Below are positions 32,417-41,417 of a stretch of DNA of 44,427 nucleotides, one piece after another. Numbering within the stretch: the stretch's first letter is position 1; every line of letters starts with the position of its first letter. The stretch lies in contig CANQFT010000018.1 of assembly GCA_947599925.1 (NCBI GenBank), forward strand, positions 1 to 44,427, in the 5' to 3' direction. Both the position numbers and the translations under genes were made by a program. The notes under the pieces were generated by a model. The model had not been told where the DNA came from and searched no databases. It saw only the letters and a list, made by a program, of their open reading frames with translations. Source of the stretch: an uncultured Oscillospiraceae bacterium. Its GTDB lineage: Bacteria; Bacillota; Clostridia; Oscillospirales; Oscillospiraceae.

Positions 32417-34066
32417 ATGGAAGAGGAAGAGAAGAAACTGCCCGTGGGCCCGGAGGAGGCGGCGCTGGCGCTGGAGACGCTGGCGGCGTACAAAAAGGGG
32501 AAGGAACAGCTGGAAAAGCGGGTGATGGAGGACGAGCGGTGGTACCAGATGCGGCACTGGGAAGCCATCCGGGGCAACTCCAGCGTTCCGGACAGGCCGG
32601 AGCCCAGCTCGGCGTGGCTGTTCAACTCCATCATGAACAAGCACGCCGACGCCATGGACAACTACCCGGAGGTAAGGGTCCTGCCCAGGGAGGAGAGCGA
32701 CGAGGCCGACGCCCAGGCCCTCTCCGCCGTTCTGCCGGTGATATTGGAGCGGTGCGACTTCGAGGAGAAGTACTCCGAGGGCTGGTGGGAGAAGCTCAAG
32801 CACGGCACGGCGGTGTATGCCGCGGTGTGGAACGGCCGGTTGGAAAACGGCCTGGGCGATGTGGACATCCAGACGGTGGACCTGCTGAACATCTTCTGGG
32901 AGCCGGGGATCACCGACATCCAGAAGAGCCGGGATCTCTTTGTGGTGGACCTGCGGGACGCCGACGTGCTGGAGGCGGAGTATCCCCAGCTGGCGGGCGA
33001 GCTGGACCGGGACAGGACGGAGCTGGGGCAGTACGTCTACGACCCGGCCGCCGACCTGTCGGGCAAGGCGGCGGTGATCGACTGGTACTATAAGCGCCGC
33101 ACGGCCCAGGGCCGGACGGTGCTCCACTACGCCAAGCTGTGCGCGGGGCAGGTCCTGTTCGCCAGCGAGAACGATCCCCGGTACGCCGAGACGGGCTGGT
33201 ATGAACACGGGCAGTATCCCTTTGTGTTCGACACCCTCTTCCCGGAGAAGGGCACGCCGGCGGGCTTTGGGTATGTGGCGCTCTGCAAGGACCCCCAGAT
33301 GTATATCGACAAGCTCTCTCAGATCATGCTGGAAAACGCCCTGATGAGCGGCAAGAAGCGGTTTTTCATCGGGGCCAACACCGGGGTCAACGAGGCGGAG
33401 TTTTTGGACTGGGCCCAGCCGCTGGTCCATGTGGAGGGCATGGGCAATCTGGACGACAGCCACATCCGCGAGATCGTCACCACGCCGCTGGACAAGGTGT
33501 TTTTGGACATTTTGCAGATGAAGATCGACGAGATGAAGGAGACCAGCGCCAACCGGGACGTGTCCCAGGGCTCCAGCGACGGCGCTACGGCCGCCGCCGC
33601 CATCGCCGCGCTCCAAGAGGCGGGCAACAAGACAAGCCGTGACATGATCGCCGGAAGCTACCGGGCCTATGTGCGGCTGGACTATCTGGTCATCGAACTG
33701 GTGCGGCAGTTTTACGACCAGGAGCGGTCTTTCCGCATCCTGGGGCCGGGCAAGAGCCGCTTTGTCAGCTACTCCAACGCCACCCTCCAGGGCAGCCAGA
33801 CGGGGTATGACAGCGCGGGAAATCCCCTGGTGCGGCGGCCCATCTTCGATGTGCGGGTCCGGGCCCAGAAGCGGAACCCCTTCGCCCAGGCCAGCCAGAA
33901 CGAGTTGGGCCGGGCGCTGTACGACGCGGGGTTCTTTGACCCCAACCGGGCCGGAGAGGCCCTGGCGGCGCTGGAGATCATGGAGTTTGAGGGCAAGGAG
34001 CGGGTGGAGGAGTACATCCGCCGCGGCCTGGAGAGGGTTTCTACGGCGGACGCGCCGCGGGAATAA
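32417..34066 (+). CDS. phage portal protein (podovirus-like)
   Basis: The 549-residue protein has the portal pattern of short-tailed phages: an N-terminal MEDERWYQMRHWEAIRGNSS wing region, a mid section with ITDIQKSRDLF and YYKRR, and the crown-proximal TSANRDVSQGSSDGATAAAAIAALQEAGNKTSRDMI helix. It forms the twelve-fold DNA gate at one vertex. It begins 32 bases after the terminase with AAGGAGG. The gap that follows (34,067-34,209) holds no convincing gene. Confidence 0.85.
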   Translation: MEEEEKKLPVGPEEAALALETLAAYKKGKEQLEKRVMEDERWYQMRHWEAIRGNSSVPDRPEPSSAWLFNSIMNKHADAMDNYPEVRVLPREESDEADAQALSAVLPVILERCDFEEKYSEGWWEKLKHGTAVYAAVWNGRLENGLGDVDIQTVDLLNIFWEPGITDIQKSRDLFVVDLRDADVLEAEYPQLAGELDRDRTELGQYVYDPAADLSGKAAVIDWYYKRRTAQGRTVLHYAKLCAGQVLFASENDPRYAETGWYEHGQYPFVFDTLFPEKGTPAGFGYVALCKDPQMYIDKLSQIMLENALMSGKKRFFIGANTGVNEAEFLDWAQPLVHVEGMGNLDDSHIREIVTTPLDKVFLDILQMKIDEMKETSANRDVSQGSSDGATAAAAIAALQEAGNKTSRDMIAGSYRAYVRLDYLVIELVRQFYDQERSFRILGPGKSRFVSYSNATLQGSQTGYDSAGNPLVRRPIFDVRVRAQKRNPFAQASQNELGRALYDAGFFDPNRAGEALAALEIMEFEGKERVEEYIRRGLERVSTADAPRE

Positions 34067-34209
34067 AAGCGCGGGCGCAGGCGGGCCGGGGACGATGGCG
34101 GGGCGAGAGGCCAAGGGCAGGCCGCGCTGTCCCGAAAGAGCCCTGACAGGTCCGCCCGGCGCCGGCGCGACAACACACGCTGAAACAAGCGCGGAGAGGA
34201 GAGGTTCCA

Positions 34210-34713
34210 ATGGAAGAGAAGGACAAGACGGGCGGGGCGGCCCAGGCCGCCGCGGAGAGCTCCGACGCCGGGAGCGTGACCCCTCGGGAGACCGCCGAGG
34301 CACGGCGGGCTCGCTACCGGGCTCTGGTGACAGGCGAGTTCAAGGACCTTTACACCGCCGACACCCAGCGCATCATCGACTGCCGCTTCAAGGAGACCAA
34401 GGTGCTGGAAGAGGCGCTGGAGGCTCAGCGCGCGGCGCTGGCGCCCCTGCTGGAGCGATACGGCGCGGCGGACGCGGCGGAGCTGGAGGCGGCGGTGGAG
34501 GCCCATGTGGAGCAGGTCAGGCGCCAGGCCCAGCGGCAGGCGGAGAAGCGCCTGGCGGACCACATCCGCTCCATGGGCGCCAGGCCCCAGGAGAATGGCT
34601 CCAACGCCCAGACAGCGGTGACAGCCCTACGGGATGTGCGGCGGCTGACCCGGAGCGAGCGGGCCGAGTACGCCAGGCGGGCCGCCAGAGGGGAAGTCAT
34701 TACCTTTAAATGA
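34210..34713 (+). CDS. capsid scaffolding protein
   Basis: The 167-residue acidic/basic helical protein is rich in Ala, Glu, Gln and Arg, with long coiled-coil stretches (EALEAQRAALAPLLERYGAADAAELEAAVEAHVEQVRRQAQRQ). It has the composition and gene position of scaffold proteins, between portal and major capsid. No protease motif is visible. GGAGAGG precedes the ATG. Confidence 0.75.
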   Translation: MEEKDKTGGAAQAAAESSDAGSVTPRETAEARRARYRALVTGEFKDLYTADTQRIIDCRFKETKVLEEALEAQRAALAPLLERYGAADAAELEAAVEAHVEQVRRQAQRQAEKRLADHIRSMGARPQENGSNAQTAVTALRDVRRLTRSERAEYARRAARGEVITFK

Positions 34714-34728
34714 GGAAGGAGAAAGTGT

Positions 34729-35700
34729 ATGAGCGATACCATGAACACCAACCAGGAGACTCTGAGTCCCAACGTCACGGCGGAGCTGAGCCCTGAGCTG
34801 CGGGCCTACTATGGGGCCTACCTCATCGACCTGGCCGCGCCGGAGCTGGTCCACGACCAGTTTGGCCAGAAGCAGAACATCCCCCAAGGCGGCGGCAAGA
34901 CCATCCGCTTCCGCCAGTTCGACACCCTGCCGGAGCTGACCCAGCCTCTGGAGGAGGGCGTCACCCCGGAGGGGCAGGACATCTCGGTCAAGACCGTGGA
35001 GTCCACGGTACAGCAGTACGGCGGCTATGTGACGCTGTCCGACGTGTTGGTGATGACCGCCGTGGACAACAACATCCTCCAGGCCACCAAAGCCATCGCC
35101 TCCCAGGCCGGCCGGACGCTGGATACCATCACCCGCGAGGTGCTCAACGCCGGTACGGTGGTGCAGTACGCCGCCGGAGAGGTGTCCAGCCGGGACGCCC
35201 TGGCCTACACCAGCGAGGCGGACAACTGCAACCTCACCGTGGACGCGGTGAAGAAGGCGGTGCGGTTCCTGGAGAGCCAGGACGCCCCCAAGATCAACGG
35301 CTCCTATGTGGGCATCATCCACCCCCGCGTGAAGTACGACCTGATGCGGGACCCGGACTGGAAGCGGCCCAACGAGTACGGCGACTCCGCCAACCTCTAC
35401 GCCGGGGAGATCGGCGAGCTCTACGGCGTGCGCTTTGTGGAGAGCAGCAGGGCCAAGGTCTTTGCCGGGGCCGGGGCCAGCGGCGCGGACGTATACGCCA
35501 CCCTCATTCTGGCCGACGACGCTTACGGCACCACCGAGGTCGAGGGCGGCGGGCTGGAGCACATCGTGAAGCCCCTGGGCTCTGCCGGAAGCGCCGACCC
35601 GCTGAACCAGCGCAGCACTGTGGGCTGGAAGGCCATGAAAACGGCGGAGATCCTGGTGCCCCAGTACATCGTGCGGATCGAGACCACCGCCACGCCTTAA
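34729..35700 (+). CDS. N4-gp56 family major capsid protein
   Basis: The 323-residue protein follows the N4-gp56 HK97-fold family. It has YYGAYLIDLAAPELVHDQFGQKQNIPQGGGKTIRFRQF near the start, LTQPLEEGVTPEGQ, and a GGYVTLSDVLVMTAVDNN core. The C-terminal half contains GVRFVESSRAKVF and VDxL-like capsid strands. It is the shell subunit. It begins 16 bases after the scaffold gene with AAGGAG. Confidence 0.92.
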   Translation: MSDTMNTNQETLSPNVTAELSPELRAYYGAYLIDLAAPELVHDQFGQKQNIPQGGGKTIRFRQFDTLPELTQPLEEGVTPEGQDISVKTVESTVQQYGGYVTLSDVLVMTAVDNNILQATKAIASQAGRTLDTITREVLNAGTVVQYAAGEVSSRDALAYTSEADNCNLTVDAVKKAVRFLESQDAPKINGSYVGIIHPRVKYDLMRDPDWKRPNEYGDSANLYAGEIGELYGVRFVESSRAKVFAGAGASGADVYATLILADDAYGTTEVEGGGLEHIVKPLGSAGSADPLNQRSTVGWKAMKTAEILVPQYIVRIETTATP

Positions 35701-35719
35701 CAGGAAGGAGGAACATAGC

Positions 35720-35983
35720 ATGAGCGAGAAGAAGGTGGACACGGAGATGGACATCATGGAGGAACTGGTGGATTTCACCGCGCCCTTTGACCCCGCGGGC
35801 AACCGCGGAGAGCTGCTGCTGGGGGTCAACGGGCAGGTGGTCCGGGTGAAGCGGGGAGAGACGGTCCGCATCAAGCGGAAGTTTGTCCAGGCGTGGGAGA
35901 ACGCCAACGCCCAGGCCGCCGCGGCCAGGGCCGCCATGGACAAGGCCCGCCAGAGCGTCCGGGCCCCTCTGCTGGAGATGTGA
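35720..35983 (+). CDS. small phage structural protein (87 aa)
   Basis: The 87-residue protein is acidic at the start and basic in the middle (VRVKRGETVRIKRKFVQAWENAN), ending in a helical Ala-rich segment. It follows the capsid gene by 20 bases with AAGGAGG. I recognise no family; a head decoration or connector role fits the place. A long GC hairpin (35,992-36,025) follows without a T run. Confidence 0.65.
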   Translation: MSEKKVDTEMDIMEELVDFTAPFDPAGNRGELLLGVNGQVVRVKRGETVRIKRKFVQAWENANAQAAAARAAMDKARQSVRAPLLEM

Positions 35984-36043
35984 CAAAGCGGGGCGCCGGG
36001 GACGGTTTCTGCCGTCCCCGGCGCCGGAAGGAGAGGTGAGAGG

Positions 36044-36808
36044 ATGAGAACGATCCATATGGCGGTCCGGGGCGATGCGGTGACGCTGGACAGCACGGTG
36101 GCCGGTGTGCAGGGCTCGGGCAACGTGGACAAGGTCGTGGTCTGCTTTGACGAGAGTTGGGCGGGCTACGCCAAGTCGGTCTGCTGGTGGGATGCCCACG
36201 GGATCCGGGCCGGAGAGCCCAGGCTGCTCACCGCCGATCTGATGGTGGACGCCGCCCAGGGGAAGAGCTACATCCTGTTGGCGCCGCCGGAGGCCCTGCG
36301 CTGGCCGGGCAGGTGCTCGCTGGTGGTGGACGGCTGGAGGGACGGGGCTCTGGCCCGGACGGTGCGGCAGGAGTTTCAGGTGGTGTCCGCCCCCGACGCG
36401 GCCAAGGGCAGCGACGTGACCCCCAGCCAGGCCCAGCAGCTCCAGCGGGAGATCGAGGACATGGTGGATGTGATGACCGCGGCCCAGGAAGCCGCCAGCC
36501 ACGGCCCTACGCTCAGCGACACGGGCACGTGGATGGTGTGGGACGCGAAGGAGCGGGGCTATGTGGACACCGCCATCCGCGCCGCCGGTACCAAAGGCGA
36601 CAGGGGAGAGACCGGGCCCAAGGGCGACAAGGGCGAAAAGGGCGACCCCGGCAGGGACGGCGTGCTGTTGGATATGGCCCCAGGGGTGTTCGCCATGGCC
36701 CTCAGCGACGAGGGGCATCTGCTGGTGGCCGTGGAGGAGGGGCAGAGCGTTCCGCCGCTGGTCATCGACCAGAGGACGGGGCATCTGCTCTACCAGATCG
36801 CCCGGTAG
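36044..36808 (+). CDS. tail-fibre/baseplate-like protein with collagen repeat
   Basis: The 254-residue protein has an N-terminal beta-rich domain (about 1-130) that resembles fibre-attachment modules, a helix (SQAQQLQREIEDMVDVMTAAQEAAS) and a collagen-like run GTKGDRGETGPKGDKGEKGDPG. A C-terminal domain contains two GHLL motifs (EGHLLVAV, TGHLLYQI). The collagen part should trimerise. It is followed by two more genes with collagen-like segments. Confidence 0.75.
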   Translation: MRTIHMAVRGDAVTLDSTVAGVQGSGNVDKVVVCFDESWAGYAKSVCWWDAHGIRAGEPRLLTADLMVDAAQGKSYILLAPPEALRWPGRCSLVVDGWRDGALARTVRQEFQVVSAPDAAKGSDVTPSQAQQLQREIEDMVDVMTAAQEAASHGPTLSDTGTWMVWDAKERGYVDTAIRAAGTKGDRGETGPKGDKGEKGDPGRDGVLLDMAPGVFAMALSDEGHLLVAVEEGQSVPPLVIDQRTGHLLYQIAR

Positions 36809-36865
36809 ACGCGGCGCCGGGCGCCGTGAAAACGGAGAAAAAACGACGAGAGGAGAGACTTGACA

Positions 36866-37084
36866 ATGACAGAGCTTGATTTGGGACTGGTGGTGGGTCC
36901 CCAGGGCGAGCGGGGGCCCCAGGGCCTTCAGGGGCCCAAGGGCGACGCCGGACCCCAGGGGCTTCAGGGGCCCAAGGGCGACGCCGGCCCCGCCGGTCCC
37001 GCCGGGGCCGATGGAGCCGACGGCAAGACGCCTATGCTGTCCATCAACACCAGCGGGCATTTGATCGCCACATACAGCGACTGA
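36866..37084 (+). CDS. collagen-like fibre segment protein (72 aa)
   Basis: Nearly half of the 72 residues are G-x-y triplets, encoded in part by a 36-nt unit repeated twice in tandem (36,917-36,952 and 36,953-36,988). The C-terminus [11 protein letters not shown] matches the GHL motif of the fibre protein before it. GGAGAG precedes the ATG at 36866. The protein is probably a trimeric spacer or adaptor in the fibre. Confidence 0.75.
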   Translation: MTELDLGLVVGPQGERGPQGLQGPKGDAGPQGLQGPKGDAGPAGPAGADGADGKTPMLSINTSGHLIATYSD

Positions 37085-37106
37085 GACGGGGAGGAGGCAG
37101 ACTGAC

Positions 37107-37787
37107 ATGGCAACAAGAGTTGTGGACCTTGGGAGCGTGATGGGCCCCGCCGGGCCCGCCGGGCCCCAGGGTCCCAAGGGAGAGCAGGGCCTGGGCCGAC
37201 GGGTCGCCCGGCTGGTGGTGGGCAATGCCGCGGCGGGTTGGACGGAGGCCGACTGCGACTACCTGTGTCCCAGCAAAGGGAGAGACAACGAGGCGATCAA
37301 CGCCGCCATCCAAGCCCTGCCCAGCGGCGGCGGGGAGATCGTGCTGTTGGACGGGACGTATGAATTGACCATGGCCGGTTCGGTGATGATGGACAGGGAC
37401 AACGTGACCCTGCGGGGCAACGGCCCGGCCACGGAGGTGTATCACCACTACGTTGGAGAACCCGCCGTCTGGGTCAAAGGGAAGGGCTGTACCGTGCGGG
37501 ACATCAAGGTGAGAGTTGACCACGCCGAGGGGATCCAGGCGGAGGGTGACAACGTCGCGGTGTTGAACTGCCATATCTTTTGCGGGGACGGCTCCGATGG
37601 GGCGGTGAGCGTCTCCGGCAGCGGCAGCCGGTTGCTGGGCAATCTGTGCCAGGGAGAGCAGGGCGTGATCGACGTGCGCGGCAGCGGCCATGTGGTCGCG
37701 GGGAACATCACCGTCCGGGCCATTTCCAGCACCGCCACCAACTCCGCCGTGGCCAACAACGTGGTCATCCCCTGGGAGGAGGCGTGA
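37107..37787 (+). CDS. tailspike-like beta-helix protein
   Basis: The 226-residue protein has a short N-terminal collagen-like stretch (GPAGPAGPQGPKGEQG). A right-handed parallel beta-helix of pectate lyase type follows (DNEAINAAIQALPSGGGEIVLLDGTYELTMAGSVMMDRDNVTLRGNG..., with repeated NVxVxxC-type rungs). Such domains bind or cut surface polysaccharide. It would form the distal part of the fibre. GAGGAGG precedes the ATG. Confidence 0.8.
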   Translation: MATRVVDLGSVMGPAGPAGPQGPKGEQGLGRRVARLVVGNAAAGWTEADCDYLCPSKGRDNEAINAAIQALPSGGGEIVLLDGTYELTMAGSVMMDRDNVTLRGNGPATEVYHHYVGEPAVWVKGKGCTVRDIKVRVDHAEGIQAEGDNVAVLNCHIFCGDGSDGAVSVSGSGSRLLGNLCQGEQGVIDVRGSGHVVAGNITVRAISSTATNSAVANNVVIPWEEA

Positions 37788-37789
37788 GC

Positions 37790-38461
37790 ATGGTCACGGC
37801 GCGGGAGGTGCTGGACCGGGCGGCGGCGGAGCTGGGCGTGGAGGAGAGCCCGGCGGGTTCCAACCAGGTGAAGTACAACACCGACTACTACGGCCGGGCG
37901 GTGCGCGGCAGCGCCTATCCCTGGTGCTGTGTGTTTGTGTGGTGGGTGTTCCACGCCCTGGGCGCGGATGGGCTCGTCACCAAAACCGCCAGCTGCACCG
38001 CCCTCTTGAACTGGCTGAAAGGCCGGGGCCGCCAGGTGGGGACGGGCGAGATGGCGTCGGGCGATCTGGTGTTTTACAACTGGAGCCAGGGGCCCAGAGG
38101 TTCGGTGGCCAACCACGTGGGCATCGTGGAGAGCGTGGAGGGCCGGCGCTTTACCGCCATCGAGGGCAACACCGCCGAGGGCAACGACGGAAACGGCGGC
38201 GCGGTCATGCGCCGGACGCGCGGGACAGAGGCGGTGCTGGCGGTGGCCAGGCCGGACTATGCCGCTTTCCGGGAGAGGGATGCGGCCCCCGCCGCCGCGC
38301 CCCAGACCGTCGCGGTCTGGGCCAAGGCGTCCTGGGACAAGGCGGTGGCCCAGGGCGTTCTGGACGGCAGCCGGCCCACGGACCCGGCCAGCCGCCAGGA
38401 GTTGGCGGTGGTGCTGGACCGGCTGGGGTTGCTGAAAGGGGCTGGTGAGGATGGCGCCTGA
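37790..38461 (+). CDS. CHAP-domain endolysin
   Basis: The 223-residue lysin has a CHAP amidase/peptidase domain (about 1-150) with catalytic Cys46 or Cys47 in YPWCCVFVWW and His109 in ANHVGIVE. A C-terminal SLH-like half repeat (WAKASWDKAVAQGVLDGSRPTDPASRQELAVVLDRLGLL) probably binds the wall. It cuts peptidoglycan for lysis. The ATG at 37790 follows GGGAGGAG at eight bases. Confidence 0.88.
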   Translation: MVTAREVLDRAAAELGVEESPAGSNQVKYNTDYYGRAVRGSAYPWCCVFVWWVFHALGADGLVTKTASCTALLNWLKGRGRQVGTGEMASGDLVFYNWSQGPRGSVANHVGIVESVEGRRFTAIEGNTAEGNDGNGGAVMRRTRGTEAVLAVARPDYAAFRERDAAPAAAPQTVAVWAKASWDKAVAQGVLDGSRPTDPASRQELAVVLDRLGLLKGAGEDGA

Positions 38462-38717
38462 GATCGCCGTGGCCCTCATCGGCCTTGCCGGGTCCGCCGT
38501 GGGCTCGGTGATCGGTGTGATGGCCAGCGCGCGCCTGACCCAGTACCGGCTGGAGCAGTTGGAGAAAAAGGTGGACCGCCACAACCAGGTCATCCAGCGG
38601 ACCTACCGGCTGGAGACCCGGTGCGCGGCCCTGGAGGAAGAGGCCCGGACGGCGGCGCGGCGTCTGGGCGCGTTGGAGAGAGGAGGGGTAGGATGTACGA
38701 GCTCAAGCGCAGGGTGA
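38451..38717 (+). CDS. holin-associated XhlA-like protein
   Basis: The 88-residue protein has one N-terminal membrane helix (IAVALIGLAGSAVGSVIGVMAS) and a coiled coil (LEQLEKKVDRHNQVIQRTYRLE) typical of haemolysin XhlA-like lysis partners. It overlaps the lysin by 11 bases and the holin by 25. Another in-frame GTG six bases earlier is possible. Confidence 0.75.
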   Translation: MAPEIAVALIGLAGSAVGSVIGVMASARLTQYRLEQLEKKVDRHNQVIQRTYRLETRCAALEEEARTAARRLGALERGGVGCTSSSAG

Positions 38718-38878
38718 GCAATCTGCTCAGCGTGAAATCCATGGTGACGGTGATCCTCACGGGGGTCTTTGCCTTCTTGTCGCTGCGCGGGCAGGTGAGC
38801 CAGGAGTTTATGAGCGTCTACACCGTCGTGGTGGGCTTTTACTTCGGCACCCAGGCCCGGAAGGAGGGGGCGGCATGA
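38693..38878 (+). CDS. phage holin (61 aa)
   Basis: The 61-residue protein has two hydrophobic stretches (VKSMVTVILTGVFAFLSL and SVYTVVVGFYFGT) and charged ends, as in small class II holins. It lies directly after the XhlA-like gene and before a connector gene. AGGAGGGG precedes the ATG. Confidence 0.8.
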   Translation: MYELKRRVSNLLSVKSMVTVILTGVFAFLSLRGQVSQEFMSVYTVVVGFYFGTQARKEGAA

Positions 38879-39249
38879 CCTTGGGAGAGTGCGTCCGGCT
38901 GGCGGACGCCATGCGGCCCAACGCCTGCGGCGAGCAGGAGAAACTGCGGTGGGTGATGGAGGTGGAGCAGGGGCTGAGGCGGGAATTTCTGCCCCGGTAT
39001 GAGGGGCCTCAGGTCGGCCTGGGCGCGGTGACCTCCGCCACGCGGCTGGTGGCCAGCGGGCCCTATGAGGGGCTGTACCTCTACCGTCTGCTGGCCCAGA
39101 TGGAGCTGGCCCAGCAGGAGTGGGAGAGCTATAACGCCTACAACACCCTGGCCAATCAGGCCCTCAGCGGGTTCAAAAAGGCGTGGCACCGGACCCACCG
39201 CCGGAGAAGGGAGGGGGAGCGGGATGTACCCGGTGAACCTGTCGGCTAA
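38875..39249 (+). CDS. head-tail connector-like protein (124 aa)
   Basis: The 124-residue helical protein opens MTLGECVRLADAMRPNACGEQEKLRWVMEVEQGLRREFL, which resembles short connector/adaptor proteins of podovirus-like phages (an N-terminal pattern of D-RPN-...KL-W). It ends in a basic tail. It begins on the holin's stop (ATGA). The role is inferred from sequence pattern and gene order. Confidence 0.65.
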   Translation: MTLGECVRLADAMRPNACGEQEKLRWVMEVEQGLRREFLPRYEGPQVGLGAVTSATRLVASGPYEGLYLYRLLAQMELAQQEWESYNAYNTLANQALSGFKKAWHRTHRRRREGERDVPGEPVG

Positions 39250-41245
39250 GACGCGGCGGGCGCGGGAGAGCCTGGTCCCCGGCGCCCTGGACCGCCGCAG
39301 GGACGCGGGCGCGGGCGCGCTGGTCCACAGCGAGGGGCTGGACTTTTCCGCCCAGCCCTATCTGGCCTCCGGCAAGGGCCACGCCGCTGTCCGGGGCACG
39401 GGAAAGGTGAGCGGGCTGTTCGCCTGGGACGAGCTGTGCGCCGTGGAGGGCACCACCCTCTACTGCGGCGACCAGCCTGTGGGCACGGTGACGCCGGGCG
39501 AGAAGCAGTTCGCCGTGGTGAATACCAAGCTGTGCGTATTCCCGGACAAGAAATACCTGGACCTGAACAGCCGGGAGTTTGGACAGCTGGACGCCAAGGT
39601 GGTCAACGGCCACGGTCTGGAGGTCACTTTTGGGGAGAACAGCCTGTCCCTGCTGCCCGACAGCAACACCGGACAGGCGTCCTTCTTCGCCCGCAACATC
39701 CGCCCCAAGCTGAACCGCAACGAGCACCGCACGGAGACGGGGACGTATTACTACCTCAAGGTCTGCGACAGCGTCCACTGGGACGAGGGGATGTGGACCA
39801 AGGAGGGGGAGCGGGAATACTGGATGATGGACGACGCGGTGCGCTACCTGACGGGCAAGAGCGTGATCCTGGCCCAAGGGCCCTATGAGGGCGGCGTGTG
39901 TCTGAACCTCAAGCAAGTCCAGGAGACCCGCACCGCCGACGGCGGCGAGAGCATCCGGGACGAGGTGGTGGTGACGGAGGACTACAAGGACGACGACCAG
40001 AGCTGTTTCTACGGGATCATCACCGATGTGGAGGTGGTGACGCGCGACTACCTCTACTACGGCGAGGCCTACGTCAACGACGTGACCCTCACCCTGGAGG
40101 TCCACAACGCCGCCGCGGGCAACCAGGGCTTCGACGGGCGGTTTTTCCCCGGCGACAGGGTCTACGTCTCCGGCTGCGCCCAGGCGTCCAACAACACCCC
40201 CGCGGGCCGGCCGTTGACGGTGGAGACGGTCAGCGGCCACACCATGACCTTTCTGCCGCCGGAGAACGAAGCGGCGGCCTTTGTGCCCGGCGTGGACACG
40301 GGAGCGGTGACGGTGGAGCGGCCTGTGCCCGACCTGGACTTCATCTGCGAGGCGGACAACCGGCTCTTCGGCGTGAGCAACGCCACGGGGACCATCTACG
40401 CCTCGGCCCTGGGCGACCCAAGGAACTTTGAGGTCTTTGACGGCCTGGCCACCGACAGCTGGCGGCAGCGGGTGGGCTCCGCCGGGGACTTCACCGGCTG
40501 CGTGGCCTTTGGCGGCAGCGTGCTTTTTTGGAAGGAGACGTGCCTCCACAAGCTCATGGGGAGCCGGCCCAGCGCCTACGCCCTCTACACCAGCCAAATC
40601 GACGGGCTCCAGGCCGGAAGTCACCGCTCCATGGCCGTTCTCAGCGACGTGCTGTACTACAAGGGCCGCTATGGAGTTTACGCCTACGCCGGCGCCGCGC
40701 CCAAGCTGGTCTCCCAGGCTTTGGGCGACGTGGCCTACGACAGCGCCGCGGCGGCGGGGACGGGGCGGGAGTACTGCCTCTCCATGCGGCGGACGGACAC
40801 AGGGGAGTGGGAGCTGCTCCGCTACCAGACCGACCGGGGCCTCTGGCTGCGGGACGGGGATCTGGCCGCCGACGCCATGGCGCAGTTGGACGGCACGGTG
40901 TACGCCCTGTCCGGCGGCGTGGTCTACGCCCTGGGAAGCGGGGAGAGGGTGGAGCGCTGGCAGGCGCAGTGGGCGCCCTTTACGGCCCGGCGCGTGGAGG
41001 ATAAGCGCCTGGTCCGGCTGCTTTTGGAGCTGGAGCTGGAGCCGGGGGCCTGGGCGGAGGCGGAGCTGTCCCTGGACGGCGGGCCTTTCCAGAGCGTCTG
41101 GACCGGCTGGGGCCCGGGCCCGGGAACGGCAGTCATCCCCATCGGCCCCAACCGGTGCCGCGGCTGTCAGCTGCGGCTGAGCGGAAAGGGCGGGTGCGTG
41201 GTGAAGGGCCTCCACTGGGAGTACACCCTGGGAGGTGAGGCTTGA
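39224..41245 (+). CDS. large tail/stabilisation protein (673 aa)
   Basis: The 673-residue beta-rich protein has a pattern like the tail-tube or stabilisation proteins of short-tailed phages, with repeated propeller-like strands (CEADNRLFGVSNATGTIYASALGDPRNFEVFDGLATDSW, then DVLYYKGRYGVYAYAGAAPK). This last pattern, a 'LFGVSN..G..YAS.LGDP..' repeat, is seen in phage proteins annotated as head stabilisation. It starts at 39224, overlapping the connector gene. It is the largest protein of the cluster and would plug the head-tail junction. Confidence 0.75.
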   Translation: MYPVNLSAKTRRARESLVPGALDRRRDAGAGALVHSEGLDFSAQPYLASGKGHAAVRGTGKVSGLFAWDELCAVEGTTLYCGDQPVGTVTPGEKQFAVVNTKLCVFPDKKYLDLNSREFGQLDAKVVNGHGLEVTFGENSLSLLPDSNTGQASFFARNIRPKLNRNEHRTETGTYYYLKVCDSVHWDEGMWTKEGEREYWMMDDAVRYLTGKSVILAQGPYEGGVCLNLKQVQETRTADGGESIRDEVVVTEDYKDDDQSCFYGIITDVEVVTRDYLYYGEAYVNDVTLTLEVHNAAAGNQGFDGRFFPGDRVYVSGCAQASNNTPAGRPLTVETVSGHTMTFLPPENEAAAFVPGVDTGAVTVERPVPDLDFICEADNRLFGVSNATGTIYASALGDPRNFEVFDGLATDSWRQRVGSAGDFTGCVAFGGSVLFWKETCLHKLMGSRPSAYALYTSQIDGLQAGSHRSMAVLSDVLYYKGRYGVYAYAGAAPKLVSQALGDVAYDSAAAAGTGREYCLSMRRTDTGEWELLRYQTDRGLWLRDGDLAADAMAQLDGTVYALSGGVVYALGSGERVERWQAQWAPFTARRVEDKRLVRLLLELELEPGAWAEAELSLDGGPFQSVWTGWGPGPGTAVIPIGPNRCRGCQLRLSGKGGCVVKGLHWEYTLGGEA

Positions 41246-41246
41246 G

Positions 41247-41405
41247 ATGGAGCTGTTGAGCCAACGCCTGGCGCGCCAGGACGGGGACCAGGTCCAGGGC
41301 CGGTTGAACGCGCTGGAGGACTATGTGGAGTATCTCCGCCAGCAGACGCAGTACGGGCTGGACCAGGCCGCGCTCCGGCTGGAAAAACTGGAGCGGAAGA
41401 GTTGA
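41247..41405 (+). CDS. small coiled-coil phage protein (52 aa)
   Basis: The 52-residue product (MELLSQRLARQDGDQVQGRL...) is one predicted coiled coil with heptad-spaced Leu/Tyr. It starts a base after the large tail gene's stop, with GGAGGTGAGG close by. It ends the cluster, 12 bases before repeat copy E. The function is unknown; a trimeric fibre or chaperone role is possible. Confidence 0.6.
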   Translation: MELLSQRLARQDGDQVQGRLNALEDYVEYLRQQTQYGLDQAALRLEKLERKS

Positions 41406-41417
41406 GACAGGACCAAA

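Noticed and set aside
35992-36025. Terminator after the 87-aa phage gene
   Set aside because: The 14-bp GC stem is strong but lacks a T run, and the next phage gene follows in the same direction, so it is more likely a hairpin affecting RNA stability or nothing.
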